From: Clostridium sp. CAG:524
GTDB taxonomy: Bacteria; Bacillota_I; Bacilli_A; RF39; UBA660
Length of the DNA: 33,463 bases
Direction: 5' to 3'
NCBI GenBank assembly: GCA_000434555.1
Contig: FR880105.1
Location: 1-33,463, forward strand
The notes beneath the pieces are model-generated. The model was not told the DNA's origin, ran no database searches, and saw only the letters and a program-made list of their open reading frames with translations. The position numbers were made by a program, and so were the translations under genes. Shown piece by piece: positions 32,196-33,463 of the stretch (position 1 is the first letter of the stretch; every line of letters starts with the position of its first letter).

Positions 32196-33434
32196 ATGAA
32201 AAAGTTTTTAAAAAATTATAAATCTACTTTAATACTTTTAGGTTCTATAATAATTGGTACTATTGTAGGACTTGTATTTAAAGAGAAAGCGAAAGTTCTC
32301 GCACCATTTGGAGATTTATTCTTAAATCTATTACTTGTAATAATCGTACCACTTATATTTTTAACCATTACTACTTCTATTGGTAAAATGAAACAACCTA
32401 AAAGAATTGGTAAAATACTTGTAACAATATTACTTGTATTTATATTTACATCACTAGTAAGTGTGGGTGTTGGTATAATTTCTACTAAAGCATTTAAACT
32501 TGTTGATGTAAAAGATACTGAAACAATAAAAGAAGTATTAAAAGATACTAAAGCAACTAACGAAAAGGTTAATTTTTTAGAAAGAACTGTTGAAACTATT
32601 ACTGTAAGTGATTTTAGTAAATTACTTACTCGTGATAATATGATCGCATTAATTATATTTTCAATATTGTTTGGTATAAGTATCAATCTTTCAAAAGGTA
32701 AAGGTGATAAACTTCTTGATGTACTTGAAAGCGCTAATGAAGTAGTTCAATCATTTATAAAAGTGATTATGTACTATGCACCTATAGGTCTTGGATGCTA
32801 TTTTGCTGCACTTGTTGGTACATTTGGTGGTGAAATCGCAAGTGGATTTGGTAAAACATTTATAATTTATACAGTAGTCTCAGTACTTTATTATTTCATT
32901 ATGTATTCAGCTTATGCATTTATGGCTGGTGGTAAAAAAGGATTTATTAGTTATTGGAGAAATGTTCTTCCTGTAACACTAACTAGCCTTGCAACTTGTA
33001 GTAGTGCAGCATCAATTCCTGTAAATACTGCTTGTGCTAAAAACATAGGTGTTCCAGAAGATGTTGCTGATACAACTATTCCACTTGGAACTAGTTTTCA
33101 TAAAGATGGTTCTATTATAGGTAGTGTATTTAAAATAATGTTCTTAGTATATTTATTTAATGCTGATATTAGTACTCTTAAAGTTTTAGGAGTTGCTCTT
33201 GTAGCTACACTTCTAGTTACAGCTGTACCTATTGGTGGTGGAACTATATCAGAAATGTTAATATTAACAATGCTTGGATTCCCAGTTTCAGCATTACCTA
33301 TATTAACTATTATTGCTACTATTATTGACCCACCTGCTACTATGTTAAATGTAGTTGGAGATACAGCATCAAGCATGATGGTTGCTCGTGTAACAGATGG
33401 TAAAAAATGGATGAAAGAAAAGAAGTTAATTTAA
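32196..33434 (+). CDS. Dicarboxylate/amino acid:cation symporter (DAACS family)
   Basis: 412 residues, a GltP/SstT-type sodium or proton symporter for glutamate, aspartate, serine or C4-dicarboxylates. It has eight membrane helices plus two re-entrant hairpins: helices near 10-27, 38-60 and 72-95, an outside loop rich in Lys/Thr/Glu (about 100-145), then 146-165 and so on. The first hairpin serines are present (TSLATCSSAASIPV), as are the second hairpin (VPIGGGTISEMLIL) and the ATMLNVVGDTASS end with the Asn-Asp pair. The helix-seven motif, usually NMDGT, reads HKDGS in PLGTSFHKDGSII. ATG 32196 is preceded by AGGAGG seven bases upstream. The gene is complete; its terminator is not seen in the last 29 bases. 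Confidence 0.92.
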   Translation: MKKFLKNYKSTLILLGSIIIGTIVGLVFKEKAKVLAPFGDLFLNLLLVIIVPLIFLTITTSIGKMKQPKRIGKILVTILLVFIFTSLVSVGVGIISTKAFKLVDVKDTETIKEVLKDTKATNEKVNFLERTVETITVSDFSKLLTRDNMIALIIFSILFGISINLSKGKGDKLLDVLESANEVVQSFIKVIMYYAPIGLGCYFAALVGTFGGEIASGFGKTFIIYTVVSVLYYFIMYSAYAFMAGGKKGFISYWRNVLPVTLTSLATCSSAASIPVNTACAKNIGVPEDVADTTIPLGTSFHKDGSIIGSVFKIMFLVYLFNADISTLKVLGVALVATLLVTAVPIGGGTISEMLILTMLGFPVSALPILTIIATIIDPPATMLNVVGDTASSMMVARVTDGKKWMKEKKLI

Positions 33435-33463
33435 TGTTGAAGTTGTAAGATAAAAGTAGACAC

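Noticed and set aside
32216..32686. 156-codon minus-strand open frame inside the symporter gene
   Set aside because: The longest shadow in the window, but hydrophobic composition mirrors the symporter helices, and no ribosome binding site or promoter precedes it.

Overview
The window is AT-rich, compact bacterial chromosome from a low-GC Gram-positive lineage (Bacillota). The sequence points towards a gut-type Bacilli/Mollicutes-related group such as RF39; this placement is by feel, because no rRNA gene is present. The genes use AGA for most arginines and TGG for tryptophan, and TGA appears only as a stop (18710-18712 and 27131-27133), so the standard bacterial code applies. Envelope genes (SipW-type exported protein, MurD, GH25 muramidase, MBOAT/DHHW acetyltransferase pair) show that the cell makes a wall. 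I saw no tRNA, rRNA, CRISPR array, transposase, integrase or riboswitch.

Layout. 1-6483: the 5' part of a SipW-type exported protein, then addB-addA (recombination nuclease), then, divergently, a signal-peptidase-like membrane protein lacking the expected catalytic residues. 6533-12040 (minus): an ABC ATPase and a large FtsX-type permease with a coiled-coil ectodomain, preceded by an LppM-like membrane protein and a small helical protein. 12120-15488: gmk; a transglutaminase-like protein and a lysozyme lipoprotein divergent across a 22-bp near-palindromic spacer; a GNAT. 15615-18111 (minus): regulatory CBS-type pyrophosphatase and a DUF362 protein. 18251-20865 (plus): HD hydrolase, CmpB-type membrane protein, murD. 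20912-26784 (minus): DHHW and MBOAT acetylation pair, a DUF4358-like protein, a DUF1846 protein and a Sel1-repeat protein. 26873-27937 (plus): DUF1292 protein and two paralogous small membrane proteins. 27954-29174 (minus): an S51 peptidase fused to a GNAT. 29204-30249: a two-gene accessory segment flanked by a 58-bp perfect direct repeat. 30384-33434 (plus): an AMP-forming acyl-CoA ligase and a dicarboxylate/amino acid symporter.

How it works together. Most genes are chromosomal housekeeping or envelope functions, in transcription units of one to three genes separated by short terminators that often overlap the stop codon. Promoters are mostly extended -10 elements (TGnTATAAT) with weak -35 boxes. 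Several genes have the -10 so close to the start codon that the mRNA should have almost no leader. The most unusual items are the repeat-bounded cassette of unrecognised genes at 29146-30307, with a promoter-bearing copy of the neighbouring gene's 5' end; the apparently inactive SipW homologue; the S51-GNAT fusion; and the symmetric divergent promoter at 13721-13748. All functional assignments come from reading motifs by eye; no database search was run.
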